Assembly (NCBI RefSeq): GCF_902167145.1
Contig: NC_050102.1
Location: 3,162,001 to 3,226,000 of the forward strand
Direction of reading: 5' to 3'
DNA: 64,000 nucleotides
Source of the DNA: Zea mays
Taxonomy: Eukaryota; Streptophyta; Magnoliopsida; Poales; Poaceae
The translations under genes and the position numbers were made by a program. The notes under the pieces are model-generated. The model ran no database searches and had not been told where the DNA came from. It saw only the letters and a program-made list of their open reading frames with translations. Below are positions 1 through 11,500 of the stretch, piece after piece; positions within the stretch are counted from its first letter, which is position 1; every line of letters begins with the position of its first letter.

Positions 1-668
1 GCCTTGCAAACCCTGGCGACATGGGATACACAACTTGTGGGTACATGGTACAAACTCTGCAGAATGTAAAATTGGTATACTAGCCGAGCTCACGGTCAAG
101 AGCAGCTCAGGACTCTCGCATGATTAAATTATGGAACTTAAATTCATTTTTTCATTTGCATTTGCATGAGATTATTTATTAATTTTGTTGTATTATTTAT
201 TATGGTTTGGTTTTACTTACATTTAGTAACTGCTAATCAAACTTGACCAACTTATTAAAAGCAATGGTCAGCTTTAACCTCTATTGTTAATCATCCTTAC
301 ACATCACATGAACTCTCACCTTATGTGAGTTCATGCTCATTATTCCTCACAACTTGTTGAGCGATGAACATGTGTGAGCTCACCCTTGTTGTCTCACACC
401 CCCACAGGAGAAGAACATGTGGTTCAAGAGGAGCCACACAACGAGGAGTTCGATTCGATCTAGGTGGCGTCTCCCAGTTGACTTTTTGGCGCCAAGGATG
501 GATTTTAGATCCTTTTATATTTATCTTTTATTTTGTAAGACTTCTGATGTGTAATAAATACTCTGGTTTTTGTGACATTTATCGCTATACACTCTGTTAT
601 TATATATGTTGTCTTCTTTGGCGCATGTATGAGATGCACCCGACTGTCCCTTAAATTCGGGTGTGACA
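1..668 (+). repeat. 3' part of a Ty3/Gypsy LTR (sense orientation)
   Basis: The segment ends in TTCGGGTGTGACA, the typical 3' end of a grass Gypsy LTR (the inverted counterpart TGTCACACCCG starts the antisense LTR at 2153). An AT-rich stretch is followed by hairpin-forming sequences at 307-335 and 358-382, a pyrimidine-rich tract ending in CAG at 405-407, and a short acidic reading frame that stops at 461-463. The same order, inverted, is seen at 2429-2564, so the two LTRs are related. The start lies left of the window. The Ji-like sequence that follows suggests this element inserted into a Ji LTR, with TTCCG (669-673) as candidate target duplication. No protein-coding gene is supported. Confidence 0.65.
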
Positions 669-1687
669 TTCCGCATGACAGTGTCCGGTGCACAGGCTAG
701 CTCAGCGATGAACTCGCTGCTCTCAGGAATCGCCGACTGTCTGGTGAGCCAACAGTGTTCGCGCCAACGGTCGACAGTGTGATCAACTCGCGATTAGTGG
801 CTAGAGCCACCGGTCACAAGGCCGCATCGGACTGTCTGGTGTGCACCGGACAGTGTCCGATGTGCCAAGGGGACCGAGGACTCAACGGTCGTCTTCGCCA
901 AAGAAGGAAAGAAATCGCACACTGTTCATGTCCGGTGGTGCACCGGACTGTCCGGTGCGCCAACGGATAGAAGGCAAGAATTGCCTACCAAATAGAGATC
1001 CAACGATTCCTAGCTGACTTAGGGCTATAAAAGGGACCCCTAGGCGCATGGAGCACAACACTAAGCCTCCATAGAACATCCTAAGACGCCTAGACACCGT
1101 AAGCACGCATCCGGATCACTGTGATTAAGATTTGAGCACTTGTTGAGTTGGAGATTCGCTGCGCTGTGTTTGTGTGCTCGTTTCTTGACTTGTGCGTGTC
1201 ATTGCTGCGACTCTAGCTCTTGCGTGTGTTTCTTTCCCTCCCTTACTCTTGTGGTTTTAACTATGATCAATATTGTAAGGGTGAGAGGCTCCAACTTGTG
1301 GAGATTCCTCACAAGGGAAACATCAACTATAAGGAAGAAAAACATGTTATTCAAGTGGATCATTGGATCGCTTGAAAGGGGTTAAGTGCGACCCTCGTCC
1401 ATTAGGATGCCACAACGTGGAAGTAGTCAAGTGTTCTACTTGGCTGAACCACGGGATAAAAATCGTCGTGTCACCTGTTGTTATTATTGTGCGATCTTCT
1501 ACTCACTTGATAATTGCTCTAAGTTTAATACTCACTTTGTAAAGAGCAATTAAGTGAAGAAGTCATCTCTTTCTCTCTAGACATAGCACCTTGGTTTTGA
1601 TTTCACTAACATTTCATAATCCAAGTTTGTGCTATTTAGTGTTGATTTTTACAGGATCACCTATTCACCCCCCTCTAGGTGCTCTCA
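669..1687 (+). repeat. Ji-type Sirevirus LTR fragment
   Basis: From about 679 this matches the second half of the Ji-type LTRs at 45820-47056 and 59277-60304. Shared features are the CCGGACTGTCCGG palindromes (about 826-960), the TATA box in GGGCTATAAAAGGGACCCC (TATAAAAG at 1026-1033) and the end CACCCCCCTCTAGGTGCTCTCA at 1687. What follows is not a primer-binding site, so this is a 3' or solo LTR rather than a 5' LTR. The first part is missing, probably displaced leftward by the Gypsy element ending at 668. It is more divergent from the other Ji copies than they are from each other, so it looks older. Confidence 0.75.
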
Positions 1688-2152
1688 GTGGGTTCTCGCG
1701 TCGGTGCCTGGCGCCCCGCTCAACTTGCTCTCGTTCGCGTTCCTGGGCGTGGCGACGATCACGGTGACGGGAGTTGCAGCGTTCTCGGAGCGCTCTTTCA
1801 TCGGGGTTTCCCCTACTTTAGAGGCGTCGTCCTGGGAGATGGGTTGGGCTGGATCCCATTCCACGGCTTCATGGTGACACTGTATGTTATGGTGCCTATT
1901 CCGGCGTCAGCGTGCGTTATGCTGGGGGTGCTCTTCCCCCAGTATGGTGGGCTCGTCATCGAAAACAGGCGTGTCCTACACTCTTCCCTAGATGAAAAGG
2001 ATGTCCACAAACAAGCAGCTTGGTGTGATGCTTCGTGCTCCCTCCATCTCCTTTGAGGGCAAAGTGGTCGGGATGGTCGTCAGTTGTGCCTCCGTGGTTG
2101 CACATGCTTCTCTTCACCGAGTGATCTGAGTCCATGTCCGAGTGGGCGATGT
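1688..2152. other. unassigned sequence
   Basis: About 465 bp between the Ji-type LTR end and the antisense Gypsy LTR start. It is more GC-rich than the flanking LTRs. Short frames exist (for example 1679-2056 on the plus strand) but show no recognisable domain. It may be older retroelement sequence or the original target DNA. Confidence 0.4.
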
Positions 2153-2428
2153 TGTCACACCCGATTTTGGAAGGCAAACCGAATGCGAACCATGTACGTG
2201 CCAGGAACAGGAACTCACGTACATAGCGATTACATAATTGGACATCATCACACAATGCTCGAAATAAATAGCGGAAAGGTACTTGATTACATCAAGATGT
2301 CCAAGACATCCATAGAGTCTATTACATAACCATTGTCTTTAACATAACTATCAAAGTGCGGAAATACGAAGCGTAGAAGCTAAGCCTACACAGGCAGCTG
2401 ACTGGGGGGGTTTGCCACTAAGAAAGAA

Positions 2429-2470
2429 CTAGAACTCGTCGTAGTCCTGAAACTCCTCGAAGTCATCCAT
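2429..2470 (-). other. acidic 13-codon micro-ORF in LTR leader
   Basis: On the minus strand an ATG (2468-2470) opens 13 codons rich in Asp, Glu, Phe and Tyr, beginning MDDFEEF and ending YDEF before TAG (2429-2431). A similar acidic frame ending EEFDSI-stop is found at 407-463 of the other Gypsy LTR, also just before a GTGGC...CCCAG stretch. The shared position suggests a conserved leader element. Whether it is translated is unknown. Confidence 0.35.
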
Positions 2471-3730
2471 GTTGCCAGCATCACCTCCTGAGCACTGAGT
2501 GCGGTGGGGACAACCTGGGGTGGGTGGTTTGTAAAGCAAGTGTGAGTACACATCAACGTACTCAGTAAATGTCCCGTTTGGCTAAAGTGGACTAGCTGTA
2601 TATGGAGTTGAGGTCAAGTAGTTGCTTTTAGTTGGTCAAATATTTATTATTATTAGTAGAGCTAAGTTTTAGTAATAAACTAAGTTATTACCCAAAAGTA
2701 CTCCCTCAAAAGAGGAAATACCAGAGATCAGATTTTATAACATCATTATTAACCATCATCATAAAAGTATCCAAAGTTCTTCTAATCAAAGAGGATCCCA
2801 AGGCCGCTCTTAACCGTGAGCTCGGCTGATATACCAGTTTCTAACACTCTGCAGAGGTTGCGCACTTTACCCACAAGTCGTGATTCCTTTATGCCTTGGG
2901 TCGATCAAACCCTCAAACACTACCAAGGTGAGTCAACAAGGTTTCACTACGTAGCCTTTACAAAGACTCCCCTGGTGCATAGCTGCTCGTTAGGTTTCGC
3001 CAGTCATACAAACACAGTACACCTCCCCAAGGTGGGTGACTAACAAAACCAAATCAAATGAACCTCTGCACCCCAACCTTGGCAGAGCGAGCACTACGCC
3101 CCGACCCCCATTGACGGCCCTCCGGCAAAGCCAACTACACCCCTAGGTTCATCTAATTAATCAGCTAAGGGCGTCCCATTCCACCCTCATGGTTGCACTG
3201 TTATCTCGGGTGGTCACTCCACGAACAGGTCCTTACGGAGAGGTACTCAGGAAAAAGGCCTGAGCCCCCTAGAGTATCACAAGATCATCAACATAATCAT
3301 GATAACAATATCATATCATAAATGTTCACATCATGTTCATTGATTAAAGTTAAGGCAATAACAAAATGCTAACCATGATAACCCAAAAGGTAAACAAGGA
3401 TAAGTGAATACAGACTAGTCAATCCTTAGGTTTCATAAAGTAATGCGGGACAATGAATCATAAAGTATGTAGGACATAATAGGTCAGAGGACACTTGCCT
3501 TCACCAGGTTGTTGCTCAGGAAGGTCTCCAACAACACACTCAGGAACATCAGACTGCTCGTTGTCTAAATAAAGCGAGCATGCATTCAATACATTTGGAA
3601 AGTACAAATGAACATCACACCAAACATGTACAAACATAGGAATACATCTCAAAAGACACAATACTACATAAGGGACAATGGGTTCAAAGCATAACATAAA
3701 CTATAACATAAACCAACTTTATTTGGAAAT

Positions 3731-3735
3731 AGATT
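3731..3735. other. target-site duplication AGATT, left copy (Huck)
   Basis: AGATT directly precedes the TGTCGGGG start of the Huck 5' LTR. The same five bases follow the CA end of the 3' LTR at 25346-25350. This fixes both ends of the Huck insertion even though a second element and a deletion lie between them. Confidence 0.92.
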
Positions 3736-4946
3736 TGTCGGGGACCATAATTAGGGGTACCCTCAAGACTCCTAATTCTCAGCTGGTAACCCTCATCAAC
3801 ATAAAGCTGCAAAGGCCTGATGGGTGCGATTAAGTCAGGGATCAGTCCATACGAGCGACTCGATCATGCCTCGCCCGAGCCTGGCCTCGGACAAGGGCAA
3901 CCGACCCCGAGGGATTTCCGTCTCGCCCGAGGCCCCCCTCCAACGGCGGACACATCTCCGGCTCGCCCGAGGCCTTGCCTTCGCTAAGAAGCAACCCTGA
4001 CTAAATCGCCGCACCGACCGACCGAGTCGCAGGAGCATTTAACGCAAAGGTGGCCTGACACCTTTATCCTGACGCGCCCCCCCGGCAGAGCCGAGGTGAC
4101 CGCCGTCACTTCGCCGCTCCACTGACCGGCCTGACAAAAGGACAGTGCCGCCTGCGCCACTCCGACTGCAGTGCCACTTGACAGAGTGAGACTGACAGGC
4201 AGTCAGGCCCTGCCAAAGGCTCCACGGGAAACTCCGCTCCGCCCGACCCAGGGCTCGGACTCGGGCTAAGTCCCAGAAGACGGCGAACTCCGCTCCGCCC
4301 GACCCAGGGCTCGGACTCGGGCTAAGTCCCGGAAGACGGCGAACTCCGCTCCGCCCGACCCAGGGCTCGGACTCGGGCTAAGTCCCGGAAGACGGCGAAC
4401 TCCGCTCCGCCCGACCCAGGGCTCGGACTCGGGCTAAGTCCCGGAAGACGGTGAACTCCGCTCCGCCCGACCCAGGGCTCGGACTCGGGCTCAGCCCCAG
4501 AAGACGACGAACTCCGCTTCGCCCGACCCCAGGGCTCGGACTCCGCCCTGGCCTCGGCCGAACGACCTCCGCCTCGCCCGACCCAGGAGCTCGGACTCGG
4601 CCTCGGCCATGGAAGACAGACTCTACCTCGGCTTCGGAGGAGCCACCACGACGCCCAACCTAGGGCGCAGGCCAGCCACGTCAACAGGAAGCGCCATCAT
4701 CACCCTACCCCGAGCTGACTCGGGCCGCAGAGAACAAGACCGGTGTCCCATCTGGCTAGCTCCGCCAGATAGGCAATGATGGCGCCCCGCATGCTCTGTG
4801 ACGACGGCGGCTCTCAGCTCTCTTACGGAAGCAGAAGGACGTCAGCAAGGACCCAACCGCTCCGACAGCTGTCCCTCCGTCAGGCTCCGCTGCTCCTCCG
4901 ACGGCCACGACATCACACCAGCTGGGTGCCAAGATCTCTCCGGCTG
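3736..4946 (+). repeat. Huck 5' LTR, 3'-truncated
   Basis: It matches 23743-24953 of the 3' LTR closely and then stops. The last 392 bp of the LTR, including the TATA box found at 25050-25057, are absent, so this LTR has lost its core promoter. The sequence after 4946 is filler and then Opie-type LTR. Confidence 0.9.
4229..4620 (+). repeat. 56-bp tandem repeat in Huck 5' LTR
   Basis: Units starting AACTCCGCTCCGCCCGACC begin at 4230, 4286, 4342, 4398, 4454 and 4510, an exact 56-bp period. A degenerate seventh unit follows. Each unit contains CAGGGCTCGGACTCGGGCTAA. The array recurs in the 3' LTR at 24236-24627 with the same copy number. Confidence 0.95.
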
Positions 4947-4968
4947 GGTGCCAAGATCACACCAGCTG
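4947..4968. other. filler DNA at a deletion junction
   Basis: Between the last Huck LTR match (4946) and the first Opie-type LTR match (4969) lie about 22 bp that belong to neither at that point. They repeat nearby words: GGTGCCAAGATC occurs at about 4925-4936 and ATCACACCAGCTGGG at about 4909-4925. This is the usual look of end joining with templated filler. Confidence 0.7.
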
Positions 4969-5754
4969 GGTCAGGCGCGCCCATACTGGCGCATCGGACA
5001 ATGAACAGGAGTTGTCCGGTGTGCACCGGACATCCAGGCGGGCCCAGAAGTCAGAAGCTCCAATGGTCAGAATCCAACGGCAGTGATAACGTGGCGGGGG
5101 TACCGGACATGTCCGGTGTGCACCGGACTGTCCGGTGCGCCATCGAACAGACAGCCTCCCAACGGCCGCTTTTGGTGGTTGGGGCTATAAATACCCCAAC
5201 CACCCCACCATTCATTGCATCCAAGTTTTCCACTTCCCAACTACTACAAGAGCTCTAGCATTCAACTCTAGAAGCACCAAAGAGATCAAATCCTCTCCAA
5301 ATTCCATACAACGCCATAGTGACTAGAGAGAGTGATTTGCTTGTGTTCTTTCGAGCTCTTGCGCTTGGATTGCTTTTTTCTTTCTTGATTCTTTCATTGC
5401 GATCAAACTCACTTGTAATTGAGGCAAGAGACACCAAACTTGTGGTGGTCCTTGTGGGAACTTTGTGTTCCAAGTGATTGAGAAGAGAAAGCTCACTCGA
5501 TCCAAGGAATCGTTTGAGAGAGGGAAGGGTTGAAAGAGACCCGGCCTTTGTGGCCTCCTCAACGGGGAGTAGGTTTGCAAGAACCGAACCTCGGTAAAAC
5601 AAATCCGTGTGTCACACTCTTTATTTGCTTGCGATTTGTTTTGCGCCCTCTCTCGCGGACTCGTTTATATTTCTAACGCTAACCCGACTTGTAGTTGTGT
5701 TTATATTTGTAAATTTCAGTTTCGCCCTATTCACCCCCCTCTAGGCGACTATCA
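4969..5754 (+). repeat. element B 5' LTR, 5'-truncated
   Basis: It corresponds to 13112-13898 of the 3' LTR. It keeps CCGGACTGTCCGG palindromes, the TATA box and the CCCCCCTCTAGGCGACTATCA end. Confidence 0.93.
5186..5193 (+). promoter_or_regulatory. TATA box of element B 5' LTR
   Basis: TATAAATA within GGGGCTATAAATACCCC. The identical context occurs in the 3' LTR at 13329-13336 and in element C at 45348-45355, so it marks the R-region start of Opie-type LTRs. Confidence 0.7.
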
Positions 5755-5769
5755 ATTGGTATCAGAGCC
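5755..5769 (+). other. primer-binding site, element B
   Basis: ATTGGTATCAGAGCC directly after the LTR CA end is complementary to the 3' end of plant initiator methionine tRNA, the usual primer of Copia and many Gypsy elements. Confidence 0.88.
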
Positions 5770-5802
5770 TGGTGCTTCATTAGAGCCTAACCGCTCGAAG
5801 TG

Positions 5803-8496
5803 ATGTCGGGAGATCACGCCAAGAAGGAGATGGAGACCGGCGAAAAGCCCACTACAAGCCATGGGAGCACTTCATCGGAAGAGTCCCGCACCAAGAGGAG
5901 GGAGAAGAAGAAGAGCTCCTCCAACAAAGGGAAGGAGAAGAAATCTTCTTCTCACCACAAAGAGAAGAAGGAAAAATCTTCTTCCCACAAGCCGCATCGG
6001 AGTGGGGACAAGCAAAAGAGGATGAGGAAAGTGGTCTACTACGAGACCGACACTTCATCAACATCGACCTCCGGCTCCGATGCGCCCTCTGTAACTTCTA
6101 AACGCCAAGAGCGTAAGAAGTTTAGTAAGATCCCCTTACACTACTCTCATACATCTAGACATACTCCATTACTTTCCGTTCCATTAGGCAAACCGCCAAC
6201 TTTTGACGGTGAAGATTATGCTAGGTGGAGTGATTTAATGAAATTTCATCTAACCTCACTCCACAAAAGTATATGGAATGTTGTTGAGTTTGGAGCACAG
6301 GTACCATCCATAGGGGATAAGGATTATGATGAGGATGAGGTGGCCCAAATCGAGCACTTCAACTCTCAAGCAACAACAATACTCCTCGCTTCTCTAAGTA
6401 GAGAGGAGTATAACAAAGTACAAGGGTTGAAGAGCGCCAAGGAGGTTTGGGATGTGCTCAAAACCGCGCACGAGGGAGATGAGCTCACAAAGATCACCAA
6501 GCGGGAAACGATCGAGGGGGAGCTCGGTCGGTTCCGGCTTCGCAAAGGGGAGGAGCCACAAAACATGTACAACCGGCTCAAGACCTTGGTAAACCAAGTG
6601 CGCAACCTCGGGAGCAAGAAGTGGGACGACCACGAAGTGGTTAAGGTTATTCTAAGATCTCTCATTTTCCTTAACCCCACTCAAGTTCAATTAATTCGTG
6701 GTAATCCTAGATATACTAAAATGACCCCCGAGGAAGTTATCGGGAATTTTGTAAGTTTTGAGTGCATGGTCGAAGGCTCAAGAAAGATCAATGAGCTTGA
6801 TGATCCCTCCACATCCGAAGCTCAACCCGTCGCATTCAAGGCAACAGAAGAAAAGAAGGAGGAGTCTACACCAAGTCGACAACCAATAGACGCCTCCAAG
6901 CTCGACAATGAGGAAATGGCGCTCGTCATCAAGAGCTTCCGCCAAATCCTCAAGCAAAGGAGAGGGAAAGACTACAAGTCCCGCTCCAAAAAGGTTTGCT
7001 ACAAGTGTGGTAAGCCCGGTCACTTTATAGCTAAATGCCCATTATCAAGTGATAGTGACAGGGGCGACGACAAGAAGGGAAGAAGAAAGGAGAAGAAGAG
7101 GTACTACAAGAAGAAGGGCGGCGATGCCCATGTTTGTCGGGAGTGGGACTCCGACGAAAGCTCAAGCGACTCCTCCGACGATGAGGACGCCGCCAACATC
7201 GCCGTCACGAAAGGGCTTCTCTTCCCCAACGTCGGCCACAAGTGCCTCATGGCAAAGGACGGCAAAAAGAAGGTTAAATCTAAATCCTCCACTAAATATG
7301 AATCCTCTAGTGATGAAAATGCTAGTGATGAGGAAGATAATTTGCGCACTCTTTTTGCCAACCTCAACATGCAACAAAAAGAAAAACTTAATGAATTGAT
7401 TAGTGCCATCCATGAAAAGGATGATCTCTTGGACACCCAAGAGGACTTCCTAATCAAGGAAAATAAAAAGCATGTTAAGGTTAAAAATGCTTATGCTCTA
7501 GAAATTGAGAAATGTGAAAAACTATCTAGTGAGCTAAGTACTTGCCATGAGACAATAGACAACCTTAGAAATGAAAATGCTAATTTGTTAGCTAAGGTTG
7601 ATTCTCATGTTTGTAATGTTTCAACTTCCAATCCTAAAGATGTTAATGATGATTTGCTTGCTAGGATTGAGGAATTAAACATTACTCTTGCTAGCCTTAG
7701 AAATGAAAATGAAAAATTGCTTGCTAAGGCTAAAGATTTTGACGTTTGCAATGCTACAATTTCTGACCTTAGAACTAAGAATGATATGTTACATGCTAAG
7801 GTTGTTGAATTAAAATCTTGCAAACCCTCTACATCTATTGTTGAGCATGTATCTATTTGTACTAGATGTAGAGATGTTAACATTGATGCTATACATGATC
7901 ACATGACTTTAATTAAATAACAAAATGATCATATAGCAAAATTAGATGCCAAAATTGCCGAGCATAACTTAGAAAATGAAAAGTTTAAATTTGCTAGAAG
8001 TATGCTCTATAATGGGAGACGCCCTGGCATTAAGGATGGCATTGGCTTCCAAAGGGGAGACAATGTCAAACTTAATGCCCCTCCTAAGAAGCTGTCTAAC
8101 TTTGTTAAGGGCAAGGCTCCCATGCCTCAGGATAACGAGGGTTACATTTTGTACCCTGCCGGTTATCCTGAAAGCAAAATTAGGAAAATTCATTCTAGGA
8201 AGTCTCACTCTGGCCCTAATCATGCATTTATGTATAAGGGTGAGACATCTAGCTCTAGGCAACCAACCCGTGCTAAGTTGCCTAAAAGGAGAACTCCTAA
8301 TGCATCAAATGATCATGACATTTCATTCAAAACTTTTGATGCATCATATGTGTTGACTAACAAATCCGGCAAAGTAGTTGCCAAATATGTTGGGGGCAAG
8401 CACAAGGGGTCAAAGACTTGTGTTTGGGTACCCAAAGTTCTTGTGTCTAATGCCAAAGGACCCAAAACCATTTGGGTACCTAAAGTCAAGAACTAA
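5803..8496 (+). pseudogene. gag: Gag polyprotein of element B (one nonsense codon)
   Basis: Gag packages the element RNA into virus-like particles. I take ATG 5803 (MSGDHAKK), which matches the start of element C. The N-terminus is basic and Ser/Lys-rich. A capsid-like region follows (LGKPPTFDGEDYARW at about residues 125-140, typical of Copia Gag). A CCHC knuckle CYKCGKPGHFIAKC lies near residue 400, then acidic clusters and a long coiled coil with repeated LRNEN words. The frame stops at TAA 7918-7920, where element C has a lysine codon followed by QNDHIA. It then continues in the same frame to the shared C-terminal signature TIWVPKVKN and a stop at 8496. The lesion therefore looks like a point mutation, not a gene boundary. 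Confidence 0.88.
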
Positions 8497-8509
8497 ACTT
8501 GTTTTGTAG
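8497..8509 (+). other. gag/pol junction with acceptor-like AG
   Basis: A T-rich tract ending TTTTGTAG follows the gag stop and is followed by GTTTATGCATCC, the first open pol codons. The TAG is also an in-frame stop for the pol frame, so pol cannot be read continuously from upstream in this copy. The same arrangement is found in A, C and E. Confidence 0.5.
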
Positions 8510-11500
8510 GTTTATGCATCCGGGGGCTCAAGTTGGATACTCGACAGCGGGTGCACAAACCACATGACAGGGGAGAAGAAAATGTTCTCCTCCTACGAGA
8601 AAAACAAAGATCCCCAACGAGCTATCACATTCGGGGATGGAAATCAAGGTTTGGTCAAAGGTCTTGGTAAAATAGCTATATCTTCTGACCATTCTATTTC
8701 CAATGTTTTTCTTGTAGATTCTTTAGATTACAATTTGCTTTCTGTATCTCAATTATGCAAAATGGGCTACAACTGTCTTTTCACTAATATAGGTGTCACT
8801 GTCTTTAGAAGAAGTGATGATTCAATAGCGTTTAAGGGAGTGTTAGAAGGTCAGCTATACTTGGTAGACTTTGATAGAGCTGAACTCGACACTTGCTTAA
8901 TTGCTAAGACTAACATGGGCTGGCTCTGGCATCGCCGACTAGCACATGTTGGGATGAAGAATCTTCACAAGCTTCTAAAGGGAGAGCACATTTTAGGATT
9001 AACCAATGTTCATTTTGAGAAAGACAGGGTTTGTAGCGCATGTCAGGCAGGAAAGCAAGTTGGCACCCATCATCCACACAAGAACATCATGACGACCGAC
9101 AGGCCGCTTGAGCTACTCCACATGGATCTATTCGGCCCGATTGCTTACATAAGCATCGGCGGGAGTAAGTATTGTCTTGTAATAGTGGATGATTATTCAC
9201 GCTTCACTTGGGTATTCTTTTTACAGGAAAAATCTCAAACCCAAGAGACCTTAAAGGGATTCTTGAGACGGGCTCAAAATGAGTTTGGCTTAAGGATCAA
9301 GAAAATAAGAAGCGACAACGGGACGGAGTTCAAGAACTCTCAAATTGAAGGCTTCCTTGAGGAGGAGGGCATCAAGCATGAGTTCTCCTCTCCCTACACG
9401 CCACAACAAAATGGTGTAGTGGAGAGGAAGAATCGAACTCTATTGGACATGGCAAGGACCATGCTTGATGAGTACAAGACTTCGGATCGGTTTTGGGCCG
9501 AGGCGGTCAACACCGCTTGCTACGCCATCAACCGGTTATATCTTCACCGAATCCTCAAGAAGACATCATATGAACTCCTAACCGGTAAAAAGCCCAACAT
9601 TTCATATTTTAGAGTCTTTGGTAGCAAATGTTTTATTCTTGTTAAAAGAGGTAGAAAATCTAAATTTGCTCCTAAGACTGTAGAAGGCTTTTTACTAGGA
9701 TATGATTCAAACACAAGGGCATATAGAGTCTTTAACAAGTCCACTGGACAAGTTGAAGTTTCTTGTGACGTTGTGTTTGATGAGACTAACGGCTCTCAAG
9801 TAGAGCAAGTTGATCTTGATGAGATAGGTGATGAAGAGGCTCCCTGCATAGCGCTAAGGAACATGTCCATTGGGGATGTGTGTCCTAAGGAATCCGAAGA
9901 GCCTCCAAGAACACAAGATCAAACATCCTCCTCCATGCAAGCATCTCCACCAACTCAAAATGAGGATGAGGCTCAAGTTGATGAAGAAGAGGATCAATCA
10001 AATGAGCCACCTCAAGATGACGGCATAGATCAAGGGGGAGATGCAAATGATCAAGATAAGGAGGATGAAGAGCAAAGACCGCCACACCCAAGAGTCCACC
10101 AAGCAATCCAACGAGATCACCCCGTCGACACCATCCTCGGCGACATTCATAAGGGGGTAACTACTAGATCTCGTGTTGCACATTTTTGTGAGCATTACTC
10201 TTTTGTTTCCTCTATTGAGCCACACAGGGTAGAGGAAGCTCTCCAAGATTCGGATTGGGTGGTGGCGATGCAAGAGGAGCTCAACAACTTCACTAGGAAT
10301 GAGGTATGGCATTTAGTTCCACGTCCTAATCAAAATGTTGTAGGAACCAAATGGGTCTTCCGCAACAAGCAAGATGAGCATGGTGTGGTGACAAGGAACA
10401 AAGCTCGACTTGTGGCCAAGGGATACTCTCAAGTCGAAGGTTTGGATTTCGGTGAAACCTATGCACCCGTAGCTAGGCTTGAGTCAATTCGTATATTATT
10501 GGCCTATGCTACTTACCATGGCTTTAAGATTTATCAAATGGACGTGAAAAGTGCCTTCCTCAATGGACCAATCAAGGAAGAGGTCTATGTTGAGCAACCT
10601 CCCGGCTTTGAAGACAGTGAGTATCCTAACCATGTCTATAAGCTCTCTAAGGCGCTTTATGGGCTCAAGCAAGCCCCAAGAGCATGGTATGAATGCCTTA
10701 GAGATTTTCTTATTGCAAATGGATTCAAAGTCGGAAAGGCCGATCCTACGCTCTTTACCAAAACACTTGAGAATGATTTGTTTGTATGCCAAATTTATGT
10801 TGATGATATTATATTTGGGTCTACTAACGAGTCTACATGTGAAGAGTTTAGTAGGATCATGACACAAAAGTTCGAGATGTCTATGATGGGGGAGTTGAAG
10901 TATTTCTTGGGATTTCAAGTGAAGCAACTCCAAGAAGGCACCTTTCTAAGCCAAACGAAGTACACTCAAGATATTCTAAGCAAGTTTGGAATGAAGGATG
11001 CCAAACCCATCAAGACACCCATGGGAACTAATGGGCATCTCGACCTCGACACGGGAGGTAAGTCCGTGGATCAAAAGGTATACCGGTCGATGATAGGTTC
11101 TTTACTCTATTTATGTGCATCTCGACCGGACATTATGCTTTCCGTATGCATGTGTGCAAGATTCCAAGCGACCCTAAGGAAGCTCACCTTACGGCCGTAA
11201 AACGAATCTTGAGATATTTAGCTTATACTCCTAAGTTTGGGCTTTGGTATCCTAGGGGATCCATATTTGATTTGATTGGTTATTCGGATGCCGATTGGGC
11301 GGGGTGTAAAATCAATAGGAAGAGCACATCGGGGACTTGCCAGTTCTTGGGAAGATCCTTGGTGTCTTGGGCTTCAAAGAAGCAAAATTCGGTCGCTCTT
11401 TCCACCGTCGAAGCCGAGTATATTGCCGCAGGCCATTGTTGCGCGCAATTGCTTTGGATGAGGCAAACCCTGCGGGACTACGGTTACAAATTAACCAAAG

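Larger units (their letters stand above)
2153..3735 (-). repeat. layer-0 Ty3/Gypsy LTR-like sequence, antisense, left part
   Basis: It starts TGTCACACCCGATTTTGG, the reverse complement of a Gypsy LTR 3' end. In element sense it has, in 5' to 3' order, a hairpin TGAGTAC...GTACTCA (2543-2564), a pyrimidine-rich AG acceptor-like site near 2515, a 13-codon acidic micro-ORF (2470 to 2429) and the LTR end. This matches the organisation of the sense LTR at 1-668 and, more loosely, the long LTRs of element X. It is interrupted by Huck at 3736 and resumes at 25351 after the duplicated AGATT. GATGT (2148-2152) is a candidate TSD whose partner is outside the readable part. No intact coding gene is present. 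Confidence 0.6.

Noticed and set aside
5800..5802. GTG at 5800 (and at 54858) as the gag start
   Set aside because: An ATG follows at once at 5803 (54861) and gives the MSG start shared by both Opie-type elements; plant elements use ATG.
7905..8002. Two separate genes in element B (5803-7920 and 8002-8496)
   Set aside because: Both blocks are in one frame, and element C reads through the same place, so a single Gag with a nonsense codon is the better reading.
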